A DNA stretch of 64,000 nucleotides from Dryocosmus kuriphilus (taxonomy: Eukaryota; Arthropoda; Insecta; Hymenoptera; Cynipidae), in the NCBI GenBank assembly GCA_038277395.1, contig CM076193.1, forward strand, positions 80,418,627-80,482,626, read 5' to 3'. Positions 22,942-34,430 of this stretch are shown here, in pieces; within the stretch, counting starts at the first letter, position 1; each line of letters begins with the position of its first letter. Both the position numbers and the translations under genes were made by a program. The notes beneath the pieces are model-generated. The model did no database searches. It was given only the letters and a program-made list of their open reading frames with translations, and was not told where the DNA came from.

Positions 22942-24135
22942 TCATCACAATTCTACTTATGGATTAACGCTCAAACTTTTCACTACCATCAAAATTCAAA
23001 AATCACTTATTAGTTCTGGTACCCGATTTCTAGTATGACCCCTGATAGTTGACTCAAAAATGATCTTGTGAATCCATGAGAAATCTCTGCAGTCGAATAG
23101 CCCACCATTCTATCATAAGTCCTCTTTAATATATCGTTTACATAATCGCCAGCTGTCCCTGGAGTATATTATGAATAACCCACCCAGACCTATCAGTATT
23201 AAGATTAAAATAAGTAGGTTTTCTAAAAAGTAAAATATAAAATTTAAAAAAATGAATGAATGTAGATATATATGTTCAATAATTAGTGAAAACCTAGCTT
23301 GGTCCTCTCTGGTGAGGGGAGAGTCGTGATGTGGCAGTTTGCACTTCACAAGGGAAACTCAATGGTAGTATTTCAGTCAAGGATAATTCGTTAACATCAT
23401 AAATTGTAAAGCCTGAGACACCTCTGAGGCTACGCCATGCTCCATGATTCGTTTCGATTCAATTTATAACTAATTTCTTTTCGCTGATTCGTTTCAAATT
23501 TTTATTTTTCCCTACATGTGAACCCTTCCTCGGACTCAACATCATCACCGTGGGACATCAAAGAAGTCTGAGACTCTGTAGGACGCCGGATAGACTTAGT
23601 CGATGCGCTGTTTCTACTGAAACCTTGGTACGATAATTTGAATTCTCCCACCAGTCTTACCGTTCAGCGTTGCTTCCAACCTAACATCTAAAAACCTCAA
23701 CACGAAATTGCTTTTAAGAAACCATCATAAAATCTTCTGGATTTTCGACAGAATCTGGATTGGTCCAAAAATTTTAAGATTCCTCGATCAATAACATCTG
23801 TTTCTTTGTAATTTGAGGCGGTGCATTGCATTCAAGATTCTGAATTATGAAGAATGAGTTTGAAAATGCTTACATTATGCGATACTGCTTTAGTCTTGCT
23901 CCTATACACGATAAGCCATGAAAGTATAGGAATTTCGAGCAATCAGAGAGGAACAAGGCGGACAAGACATAGGGTACAAGAGGATATAAATTATTAAGTG
24001 AGGCCGCGCTCACTCTCTTTATCACCATAGTCACCGAGATGTCTTAGGTGCCCAAATAGTAAAGTTTCTGTTCCTCTGCCAAGACTGATTACCTTCGTAC
24101 AACGTATTAGCCGGTATGAATTCTGTATTGTAGTC
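22942..24135. other. Non-coding stretch
   Basis: I see no supported gene. The end of this stretch probably contains further decayed LINE sequence upstream of the RNase H fragment, but no motif is readable. Confidence 0.35.
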
Positions 24136-24840
24136 TTGAAAAACTTCCTAATCTCATATTCCAAGAGAGCAAAAACTCCTAGTAGCTCAGAGATATCTTT
24201 GCAATGGAAAACATTCATTTGCTTAGACAGTAGGGCTGCTATAATGGCTCTAAATGGATCAATGACTACGTCGCTACTAATAAGGGAGTGCTTTGAGATA
24301 CTAAACAGACTAGCAGAAGGAAAACGCGTGATCTTACTCCGGATCCCTGAACACAGTGGTATCAAAGGTAATGAGATTGCAAACAAGATAGTAAAGCTAG
24401 CCGTAAAAAAGAACTTTACTGGACCTGAGCCAGTCCTTCGCATTTCCAACATGTTAATTAGTGTAGAAATTAACAGATGGCTGAACACGGAATACAAAAG
24501 AGAGTGGATTGAGGCCACTGGATGCGGACAGGCCAAATCCCTTATGGGTCACAACCTAAACTCTAAGAGAGCTGCGGAAATACGCAGGCTCAATAGGAAC
24601 GAAGTTAAGGCTCTAGCATAATTGTTTACCGACCATGGAACCCCGGGCTATCACATGCACAAGACAAAGCGTGCAGATAGCCCATTCTGTTGTTTGTACG
24701 GAGAGGATGATGAAACATCAACTCGTGTCCTCTGTCAGTGTCCCGCAATCGCGGGAAAACACTTAGCACTAACGGGCAACCTCTGCATAAATAAGACAGT
24801 TATTCTCGCCAAAAGCGCGACTGCGATTCTTTCCTTATGA
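24136..24840 (+). pseudogene. LINE ORF2 tail: RNase H and Cys-rich end
   Basis: The frame reads FICLDSRAAIMAL, matching the I-x-x-D-S-xx-A motif of LINE-type RNase H. It then reads LLRIPEHSGIKGNEIANKI, matching the final His and G-N-E-x-A-D motif, except that Asp is replaced by Asn. A TAA at 24619-24621 interrupts it. The next open part has TPGYHMHK and SPFCCLYGEDDETSTRVLCQCP, the Cys/His-rich C terminus common in R1/Jockey-type LINEs. RNase H would remove RNA template during reverse transcription. The stop and the lost Asp suggest it is dead. Confidence 0.75.
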
Positions 24841-27436
24841 CAAGGGCTATGGGGTCACGTCTAGGTTGAACCGAAGATGCAACGGCATTACCCAAGCGTC
24901 AAAGAATCCTCGGGGCCTCTGAAATGTGTTGGATGAATTGCTATTTGGTCGTAATTACTCGTTGTAAGGATTATTTTCGTGCCGAGAATTGAAAAAAATT
25001 GTAAGATTTCGAACTGGAATTGAATTGCTGAAATTATTATTATTTTGAAATTTTGATGACTAAATCAAACTATCATAATAATTTCCATGAATATATGGAA
25101 ACTTTGTTAATCTTTACTCTGATCATTGTGTTATCATTTGCTAGAAATTAAACTTTTTTAGTACGAAACCACATCCTCAACCTAATTTTCCTTTTTTTAG
25201 ACTCGAGCCAGCGCGAATAATATTGAAAGGTTCTGAATCCAGTACATTGTGACCTTACTAATGTAGATTGTGTTGCTATTAATTTAGAATCTGAAAGTTA
25301 GAATTCTTACGTTGAAACCCATTGAGACTTCTTGCTGTAGTCTAACGCTATTTTGTAGTTTTTGACCCAAGAAAGATCTGGCGCCCAGCATAATTCATGT
25401 TGGTAGATTGTACTCGAGGTTACGGTGCAATAGGTATGTCACTTCATCTTTGCGAAAAAGTGAATGATATTACAATTCGAATTTTAAGTCTAAATATTTT
25501 TCAATTTAATTATTTAATACCTAACTACAAAATCGAAACATTCAAAATTTCAGAACTCTTCTGTATTAAAATTATTTAAATTAAAATTAAAAAATGTTTA
25601 TTTCAGCAATTTATCAAACATTTAATATATTAAAATTGAAAATTAGAATCCCTTTAATGTATGAGGCATTATTTCTCAAATACATCAGTTGGCAATTTAT
25701 AACTCTGTTAATATCAATATAAGATTGCTTTCCCCACTACAGTTTCGACAGGATTTTTATTAATCTTTTCTTTAATAATAACGATTTTTTAAAAAACAAA
25801 AATTTGACCTTCAAGAATTAAGATAAAAAATAAACTAGAATTTTTCAATTTAGGATTCTTTGTTGTATTCTTGTTTGTCTGAAAAGAAATCTTAGAAAAA
25901 TCTCAGGTTAAAAATCGATATGTTAGTATTTATTCGCAAAAAAAGTATTCGGACACAAAACGAATAATAGCTAAAAACAACCCGAATTTTAAATCAATCC
26001 TTAATGGGAGAAAAATACAGAATTTTAGAAAAAAACTTGACTGTAATGCGGAGTTGCCCATCGAAAACAGGTTTTACAAAGCACATGGCTTACTCCCTGA
26101 AAAATTATGTCAGTGCAGATAGTAATGATATATTGTAGATAATAGATCCTTCTTTTGATATTAGAATTGGCTTTAGGATCCAGAAATGAAAAAATTGATT
26201 TTGCAAGTTTACAATAGACTCGAACTAGGCGAAGGCCCTCATCAGCGTTTTATTCTAGAAAAATTAATTTACATCGTACATTGCGTCTTTTTTAATTTAA
26301 ATTTTTCGCTGTATATTAAAAATAAGTTTTCAAAATTTGATTTTTCAGAAAGATAAAATGTACCTTTTTTCATGTGAATAATTTTGCAGAAGTCTCAAGA
26401 GAAAACTCTGAAATTCATGTATCGCATAATGAATAGATTAAGGAAACGATGTGATCGACCGCTATACATTATGCAAGCAAGACGGGGTTGGGATGAAAAC
26501 TTAATACCTCCTTGAAGAAAACCAGGATAAACATGAATAAAAGCGGATAACATTGTTGCTTCTAAGTCATTTAATTTCAAATTAATTGATGGAAGCAATA
26601 TAGTATATTTTAAGTAATAAAATCAAGAATAATATATAAAAGTTACTTGCTGATATATATTTTCTTACAATAATCACATCATATTTTATTTACTTTTATT
26701 TTAGGGTACGTAAATTTAAATGAGGTATTTGCTTGAATTTTAGATAATTCTTTCTTTAAGTAATGCAACCACACGTGAAACAGATTTTTGTTTGTTTTAC
26801 ATTGCATATGAATTATAATGGCAGCATTTATAAAAAAAATTTTGTTCCTGACACATATTTGCATATTTGCACATACTGCCACACCGAACAAACCTAGTTT
26901 TGATTACAATGTTTGGCATTTTGAATACCTTTTAACCTCTTTTTTTATATTTTGTAAACAATATACCACAATACATGCTAAAATAGTTCATGTTTGCTGT
27001 TTACGTTGCAATCACCAGCGGCTATATCACTCATGATTTCCTTATCAACGGCGCTATTCAGACTGCTGTATGGAGATATAGTTTTAAGACAAGAATTCGT
27101 ACTTATTATTCACTTAAATACATCATGGCATCATCGAGCAGGTTCCAAAGAGAGACATTCTGTAATTTTTTAAAAATCGTTGCAAATATAAGATTTTAAT
27201 TGCTATTTTGAAAAAACACTGAAAATTGGCGGCACGTATATACCAGAAGACTAATCTTCATCGACATGTTTTCGATGAAATTAGGTATTGCGTGAATCAG
27301 ATGAATCTTCCATGCATCAAGTAATATTTCTCTAGGCAGATCCAGGTTCGAGACTTGTCGCACATGGAAAAAAAAGTTCAATGACGTGGATAATTTTTTG
27401 GTTCCACAGAAAAAGCTGAGGGTAGCAAGCGTTGAA
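24841..27436. other. AT-rich non-coding stretch
   Basis: About 2.6 kb without a supportable gene. Short open frames on both strands are AT-driven and lack motifs. Confidence 0.45.
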
Positions 27437-27600
27437 GGTACGGGTTAACGGCATGCTGGGTAAAGGATAAAAGAGTAAACTTACCGCTTTGAGCCGAGGA
27501 CTTCTCCGACAGACTCCGCTAGATGGCACTTTGCGCTGCCATCTAGCCAGCCTGCCGTTATCCTAAAATCCTTTACCCCAGCCTGCCGTTACCCCGTACC
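27437..27600. mobile_element. Small inverted-repeat (MITE-like) element
   Basis: 164 bp. The left end GGTACGGGTTAACGGCATGC pairs with the inverse of the right end GCCTGCCGTTACCCCGTACC. Inverted arms are ~31 bp with a few mismatches. GCCTGCCGTTA occurs twice near the right end. Flanks AGCGTTGAA and AGCAACGCC are similar but give no clean target duplication. No coding capacity. Confidence 0.55.
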
Positions 27601-28047
27601 AGCAACGCCTAATATCCCCAGTTTTTTCTGTGTAAATTATGGAAAACGACTCGATCTGAAGGCATTATAGAACCAAGAAAATATTCTTGACAATGAATAT
27701 CGAACATTCCGAAGGTATATGGAATTGATATTTTATGAAAACCGTTTCTTTTCATGAACAATCGTTTGATGGCGCAGACCTCAAGAAATTCGTATCGGCT
27801 CTTGAAAAATCTGGAAGACCCACATGATGTAGCTTGGAAGAGTTGGGACAATTTGAAGTGCTGGAAGTTGGGAAAGATTATTTGATTGAGTTGAAGTATC
27901 AGGAATGTTGCAAATGGGTGAAACTCGCCAATCGGCGTCGGCTGTCATTGTGCTTTCTTTCTGTATTTTGAGATAAGAGATGGTTGTCCGAGTCTTTCAG
28001 AATAGTTAATTATAAATTAAAAGGCCTTAAACCTTCTTAGTGGGGGA

Positions 28048-28197
28048 ATGAGTTCCCCTGATGGGGAGGATATTGATGGGGGTGTGACTGAGCCTGAGTC
28101 TATGGAGGAGAAAACGTTGGGTAGTCTCCCCCCCCCCCCCCCCCCCATCCTCATTCTACAAAGGATGATGAGACCAAACCAAATTGCAAACTGGTGA
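28048..28197 (+). other. Short acidic open frame with a 19-C homopolymer
   Basis: ATG at 28048 opens MSSPDGEDIDGGVTEPESME, followed by a run of Pro codons from a C19 tract (28128-28146). The acidic start looks coding and could be the beginning of a decayed LINE ORF1, but homology is not recognisable. The homopolymer length, and so the frame after it, is unreliable. Confidence 0.2.
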
Positions 28198-28489
28198 TAC
28201 TTTTTGAAACCTGTCTAATTTAATTATATCATAATCTAAAATTTTCTAATCGGGAAATCAATATTCACAGTAGTGAATAGCAGTCAAGTAAAAAACCGCA
28301 AATATATTTTCTCGAAAGAACGCTAGTCACAGTACACGTATGGGCTATCTCAGGCAATTCTTCAATCATCAATCATTTGGAATCAATAAAAACTCGTTAA
28401 AAATATCTTCTGCGCACGCACATTTTCCATTTTTTAGAAACTGGATACAGCAGATGCAGAAAACATGAATAATGTATCATTTTCAGCAG

Positions 28490-29440
28490 TTTAGTTGACC
28501 TGTAACCTATAATATGCAACCGATTCATCTAAAACTTTTAGAAAAAATTGGCTAGATGAAGCTCCAGTGCAAATTTTTTGGAAATTTTGATTCATGAACT
28601 ATTTCTCAAAGAACTTCACTTTTCATGCCCAAAAATTAATTTTTCGGCAGTTCAGTCGACCTGTTGCCTATAATATTCAACCGATTCGTCTAAAAATTTC
28701 AGGCCAAGCTGAATAGACGAAGCTCCAGTGCTATTTTTGTGGAAATTTTAATCATCATATCAATTGTTCACTTCTCATGCCCAAAAATTAATTTTTCGGC
28801 AGTTCAGTCGACACGTAGCCTATAATATTCAACCGATTCGTCTCAAAATTTCAGGCCAAGTTGAATAGATGAAGATCCAGTGCTATTTTTTTGGACATTT
28901 TACCATCATATCAATTATTTCTCGAGATATTTCACTTTTTATGACCAAATTCAATTTTTGGCAGTTCAGTTGATCTGTAGCTTATAATATTCAACCGATT
29001 CATCTGAAAAGTTTATAAAAAAATAAATAGTTGATGCTGCAATGCTATTCTTCTGGAAATTTTGATTCATATACTATTTTTCGAAATATTTCACATTTTA
29101 TGCCCAAGTAGTTCAGTCGATCTGTAGGCTATAATATTCAACCAATTCGTCTAAAAATTTCAAAAAAATTAAATAATTGAAGCTTCAGCGCTATTTTTCG
29201 GGAAATATTGACTCATGAAATATTTCCAAAAATATTTCGCTTTATTTGCCCAAAATTCGATTTTTTGGCAGTTCAGCTGCACTGTAGCCTATAATATTCC
29301 ACCGATTCTTCCAAAAATTTCAGGCTATATTGAATAGATGAAGCTCTAGTGCTATTTTTTTTTTTTGAAAATTGGGGTTCGTCGTATCAATTATTTCTCG
29401 AGATATTTGACTTTTTATGCCCAAAAGTCAATTTTTTGGC
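28490..29440. repeat. Tandem array of ~155-bp units, 6 copies
   Basis: CTATAATATTCAACCGATTC-like cores recur at about 28506, 28667, 28819, 28981, 29130 and 29288, at intervals of ~147-162 bp. Each unit also has GGCAGTTCAGTCGA, a GATGAAGCTCCAGTGCTATTT segment and ATTTCTCGAGATATTTCACTTT. Units are diverged by substitutions and small indels, so the array looks old. No coding. Confidence 0.75.
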
Positions 29441-30600
29441 TTTGAATGTATTAAACAATTTTTGACATGAATTAAATTTTAAAAAATATTAAATATTTAA
29501 AAAATTGAAATCTCACCAAAAACATTTTAGATACAAAAAACTCGCCCCAACGATAAACGTAGCTGTTCAGTCAAGATATTTTATGAAATCAAATTTTGCC
29601 AAGTAATAGTAAGAAATTTAATTTTTAAAATTGATTAAATCGAAAAAAAAGAAAGAATCTTGAAGTACGAAGAGAAGGAGAAAAATTGTGAAAACCTAGC
29701 AAGATTATTGTTAAAAAAAAAGAAAAAAATTCGCCAAATTTTCATAATTTTTGTCCTTTCTATGTACTTAAAGCTTCATTCTTGTTTTTTCTCCGATTTA
29801 ATCAATTTCAAAAGTTAAATTTATTACTATTGCTTGGCACAATTAGATTTCATAACCTATGTTGACTGAACTGTGGATTTTTTACTTGGAGGAGTCTTTT
29901 GCAACGAAATGTTTTCGGAGAGATGTTTACTATTTCTAACAAGGTTTATGCTCGACCTCTCTGGACCCTTCGTAATAGTGGTTTACTGAGTCTAGCGGAT
30001 GGCGGGGCGCACAGTGCAGTGGTCCGAAACAGGAATTTACTGTTCAAAACAGTCTACATCCTTCAGTTTTTATTCGATTTACAATTTGTTTTAGAATTAC
30101 AGTTAGATCAATTTTTAAAAGATCTGTGAGATACGATTTTTTGAGTTGGCTTTGCTTATATTTATTTATTTAAGACAAAGTGTGTTAATAAGAGCAATTT
30201 TAGAGTTTTTGTTTCCTTTTCATTTCAGGAACGATTCTCAAATATCGCAAAATATCTTAGATCCATATGGGGGCACTCACGAGATACAAATAATCTGCAT
30301 AATAATCAACTTAGTTCTTATAAGAAAATTAAGTCAACAAATTAACAACGGACTGGTTTGATGAACGGCAGAATTTTTTTGGACTAAAATTCCTATATTT
30401 TATCTCTGGAACAACATCGCTGGTAAAAATGTATGAAATATACAAAATTATTATTGTTATAAATAATTATCATAAAAAAATTAATAGATTCATGCAAATT
30501 TCACCACTTTTTTCAGCTTCATTGCTTGATATGCTCACAAAAGTTGCATATTCTCATTATCAGTTGTCAGAATATGATAACAATTATTTTTATAACAAAT
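29441..30600. other. AT-rich non-coding stretch
   Basis: No gene identified. A short GC-richer patch around 29990-30030 has no recognisable product. Confidence 0.4.
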
Positions 30601-30888
30601 TGGATAAACAAAAGCAAAATTTTGTAATTTTCGTGCAGAATCTTTGGTTTTTTTACGCAAATCTGCCTCTAGATACGTTACTGGGAGGTCCAATTACATA
30701 AAATTGATGAGCATTAAAAATTGAAATTTTTTGTAAACAAATTGGATAAAAAAAAGCAAGTTTTTGCAATTCGCGCAGAACATTTGACTTTTTTACGCAA
30801 GTCTGCCTCTAAATATTGTGCCGGAAAGGCTTAACAACAGAAAATTGATGATTATTATACATTTTTATTTTTTATAAACAAATTCAAT
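30600..30888. repeat. ~140-bp satellite-like units, left block
   Basis: Two units with GCAAAATTTTGTAATTTTCG or variants, then TTTTTTACGCAA and TCTGCCTCTA (about 30617-30670 and 30757-30810). Related units occur at 31983-32254 on the other side of X copy 2, implying that an older array was interrupted by X insertion. Confidence 0.55.
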
Positions 30889-31981
30889 AAAAAAAATCTG
30901 CCCGCTTCGCGGGCACATTCTCATCGCGCGCTTCGCGCGAAGTGTGAGCGCGCCTAGGGCGCGCGTCTATTGGCACTCGCGCTTCGCGCTCGATAAATTA
31001 TTTATCTCGCGCTACGCGCTCGGTGTTTATGGATCCTATAAACCTTTACATTAAAAATTCCAAAAGGAACTATTTTACTTAAGGCTCTATCGCCCTTAAG
31101 GAATACATTCTCATCATGACACTCGCGCTTCGCGCTCGATAATTACATTTTTTTAAAGCACATTGTAGATTGGTAAAGTTTTTTTGTGATTTTTCAAATA
31201 TTCACAATACAGGATTTCTATTCTTAAAATTAAACGATGAGTCTTATAAATAAATTGTGTAGCTCCTTCCAAGGTGAACAATTTTGCTTATCAATATTTT
31301 CTCATATCTTGCAAAGTTTTGTTGAAAAGTGGTTTTCTTTATACTTCATAACATATTTCACGAATAACTCAAAAACTACGCGTCTGCTCAAAAAAGTGAT
31401 AGAGAGCAAATTTGTAGATCTTTTCAAGGCAAACAACTTTGTTTATTATCATTTTTCCGTATCTTGCATAGTTTGGCGGGAAATTTGAAAATTTTGATTT
31501 TTAATAACGTTTTATCGATTAAAACAAAAACCGTGCATTTTATCAAAAAACGGTTAAGACAAAATTTGTAGATATTTTTAAGATGAACAATTTTACTTTC
31601 TTACATTTTTTTTGTATCTCTCATAGTTTAGCCGGAAAATGGATGTTTTGATTTTGTGAAAACAGTTTTTGATGGATAAAATCATAACCGTTGGTCAAAA
31701 ACCGCTGGTTAACGAACTCGTCCTTTCTTTTTACCCCTTAAAGAAGCGTACCAAAGCGCATTCCAATCCGATTAGTCCTTAGAAAGTTATCGCAGTCACA
31801 GACGACAACGACGACAACGACGACGACAACGACGACAACGACGACAACAGACAGACAGACACGGTCGTAAAAACCGTTTTTTTTTCTGACTCAGGGGGTC
31901 TCAAAACGTGGAGATTTCATGAAATCCGCGAAAGTCAAATTTTACATAAATCTAATACCTTCTCTGATGAGAATGTAAAAA
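30889..31981 (-). repeat. Family X repeat, copy 2 (reverse)
   Basis: Inverse orientation to copies 1, 3, 4 and 5. It starts with GCCCGCTTCGCGGGC (30900-30914) and ends at GATGAGAATG (31966-31975). It has three ~154-bp internal units (cores near 31313, 31467 and 31621), one fewer than copy 3. It holds the uninterrupted site GGTTTATAGGATCC (in inverse) where copy 3 carries a hAT MITE. With copy 3 it forms a ~3-kb imperfect palindrome around a ~270-bp centre. Confidence 0.75.
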
Positions 31982-31982
31982 G

Positions 31983-32254
31983 CAAAATTTTTGCATGTTC
32001 GCGCAGAATCTTTGATTTTTTACGCAAGTCATTCCTCCAAATGTGTTACCGACAGGCCTAACTACGGAAAATTTATGAGTATCAGCAATTGGTTTTTGTA
32101 AATAAACTCGATAAACAAAAGCAAAGTTTTGGAGTTTCCGCGTAGCAAATTTGACTTTTTTACGCAATTCTGCCTCCAACTGCTTTACCTGAGAGGTCTG
32201 ATTACAGAACGTTGTTAATTAATAATATTTGCTGTGGTTATAAGCAATAGGACA
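31983..32254. repeat. ~140-bp satellite-like units, right block
   Basis: Two further units of the array at 30600-30888 (TTTTTTACGCAA and TCTGCCTCCAA at about 32156-32180), lying between X copies 2 and 3. Confidence 0.5.
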
Positions 32255-33876
32255 TTTTTACATTCTCATCAGAGAAGGTATTAGATTTATGTAAAATTTG
32301 ACTTTCGCGGATTTCATGAAATCTCCACGTTTTGAGACCCCCTGAGTCAGAAAAAAAAACGGTTTTTACGACCGTGTCTGTCTGTTGTCGTCGTTGTCGT
32401 TGTCGTCGTCGTCTGTGACCGCGATAACTTTCGAAGGACTAATCGGATTGGAATGCGCTTTAGTACACTTCTTTGAGGGGTAAAAAGAAAGGACGAGTTC
32501 GTTAACCAGCGGTTTTTGACCAACGGTTATGGTTTTATCCATCAAAAACTGTTCTCACAAAATCAAAAAATCCATTTTCCGGCTAAACTATGAGAGATAC
32601 AAAAAAAATGTAAGATAGTAAAATTGTTCACCTCAAAAATATCTACAAATTTTGTCTCAACCGTTTTTTGATAAAATGAACAGTTTTAGTTTTAATCAAG
32701 AAAACGCTATTAAAATTAAAAAACTCTGGTTTCCCGCCAAAATATTCAAGATAAAAAAAATTGGTAAAGAACAAAGTTGTTCAATTTAAAAATATCTACA
32801 AATTTTGTTTTAACCATTTTTTGGTAAAATGCACGGTTTTTGTTTTAATCGATAAAACGTTATTAAAAATCAAAATTTTCAAATTTTCCGCCAAACTATG
32901 CAAGATACAGAAAAATGATAATAAACAAAGTTGTTTGCCTTAAAAAGGTCTACAAATTTGCTTTCTATGATTTTTTTCAGCAGACGCGTAGTTTTTGAGT
33001 TATTCGTGAAATATGTTATGAAGTATAAAGAAAACCACTTTTCAGCAAAACTTTGCAAGATATGAGAAAATATTAATAAGAAAAATTGTTCACCTTGGAA
33101 AGAGCTACACAATTTATTTATAAGACTCATCGTTTTACTTTCAAGAATCGAAATCCTGTATTGTGAAAATTTGGAAAATCACAAAAAAACTTTACCAATC
33201 TACAATGTGTTTTAAAAAAATGTAATTATCGAGCGCGAAGCGCGAGTGTCATGATGAGAATGTATTCCTTAAGGGCGATAGAGCCTTAAGTAAAATAGTT
33301 CCTTTTGGAATTTTTAATGTAAAGGTTTATACAGGGTGACCAGACGTCCCGGAAATTCGGGACATGTCCCGGATTTGGACGAAATATCCCGGAGTCCCGG
33401 ATTTTTGCAAAATGTCCCGGATTTTACAAGAATGCAAACTGCGAGCGAGTCTTTTCATTGTTAAATTCCCAATGGACGGACGAAAGAAATCGTCTTAGCG
33501 TTGAAAATGTCAAACATATTTTAACCGTGCAATTTAATTTTGCAAGCATGACTTGTCATGTTTTTTATAAGCATCTGTTAGACGTTGATAATGTTAATCT
33601 TCTAAAACAAATCGCGAGTTCCAAAAAATACGAATGAACATTAACGGGGGGGGGGGGGGGGGGGGGTAGTGAACAAGGCGTCCCGGATTGACGTCCAGCC
33701 GATCTGGTCACCCTGGGTTTATAGGATCCATAAACACCGAGCGCGTAGCGCGAGGTGAATAATTTATCGAGCGCGAGTGCCAACAGACGCGCGCCCAAGG
33801 CGCGCTCACACTTCGCGCGAAGCGCGGCGCGTGAAGCGCGCGATGAGAATGTGCCCGCGAAGCGGGCAGATTTTTT
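32255..33876 (+). repeat. Family X repeat, copy 3, with nested hAT MITE
   Basis: The most complete copy. CATTCTCATC at 32261, then GTCGTCGTTGTCGTTGTCG near 32388. Four internal ~155-bp units follow (AAACTATG-like cores near 32586, 32738, 32894 and 33049). Hairpin GAGCGCGAAGCGCGAG is at about 33233, then CTTAAGGGCGATAGAGCCTTAAG, and a hAT MITE at 33332-33715. It ends with a cluster of GC-rich palindromes through GCCCGCGAAGCGGGC (33853-33867). No conserved protein. Confidence 0.8.
33332..33715. mobile_element. hAT-type MITE with 8-bp target duplication
   Basis: 384 bp. Termini are CAGGGTGACCAGA and its exact inverse TCTGGTCACCCTG. Both flanks carry GGTTTATA (33324-33331 and 33716-33723), an 8-bp duplication as made by hAT transposases. 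X copy 2 keeps the empty site with a single GGTTTATA. TCCCGGA words repeat inside, and a G21 run lies at 33646-33666. No transposase is encoded, so it needed one in trans. Confidence 0.92.
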
Positions 33877-34430
33877 ACAATAATTTGGCATGTAACCTCT
33901 AGAAATATGAAAAAGGAACGAAGAAGCCATAGAAATACGAAAAAACAAAAGAATTGCGAAGAAACAAATGAATATCGATAATAATCTTTCAATGACTACC
34001 GATGGATGGCTAAGGATCAATGCACTCACAATATAGTTCTACTTCTTCTGTTTCACAAGCAACGCATGGAGCCACTGGATGTTTTTTCGACTTTGGCGTT
34101 GACCATCATACCTTGAAATCTCTTTTTTGTTTTCAACACAGGCATTCATCGATATTCATTTATTTCTTCGTACTTTTTTTTATTTCTTTCTTTATTTTCT
34201 TCTAGTTCTTAAAGTTTTATGTATTTTTATTCGCTTCTTGAATAAACAGTTTTTTCAGTACGTGGTACCTATTGATATTCACTCATTATACCATCGAATA
34301 TCGAGAACTTCGTTTGTTTGTAACTTAGGCATTCATCGATATTCATTCTTTTCGTGTTTCTTTTGTTTCTTTCGTTCATTTTTCCTAGTTGGTCTTTGAT
34401 TAATCTCATGTCACGAGCGAAAATGGGTAC
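33877..34430. repeat. Dispersed ATCGATATTCATT repeats
   Basis: A ~60-bp unit with ATCGATATTCATT followed by T/C-rich sequence occurs forward at about 34148 and 34338 and inverted at about 33920-33980. Apart from this the stretch is T-rich on the + strand with no gene. Confidence 0.45.

Noticed and set aside
24000..24536. 180-codon minus-strand open frame opposite the LINE RNase H
   Set aside because: It is the antisense shadow of the RNase H coding strand, which carries the recognisable motifs.
28490..29440. CRISPR-like spacing of repeats
   Set aside because: Units are ~155 bp, contiguous and diverged, without short identical repeats and unique spacers; the genome is animal.
31237..31488. 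Open frames starting MSLINKLCSSFQGEQF in several X copies
   Set aside because: Shared because the DNA is repeated. Length and frame vary between copies (31237, 32879, 46450) and no domain is recognised, so I do not call a gene.
33565..34029. 154-codon minus-strand open frame
   Set aside because: It crosses the hAT MITE boundary, its G21 run and the X hairpins, so it is an artefact of nested repeats.
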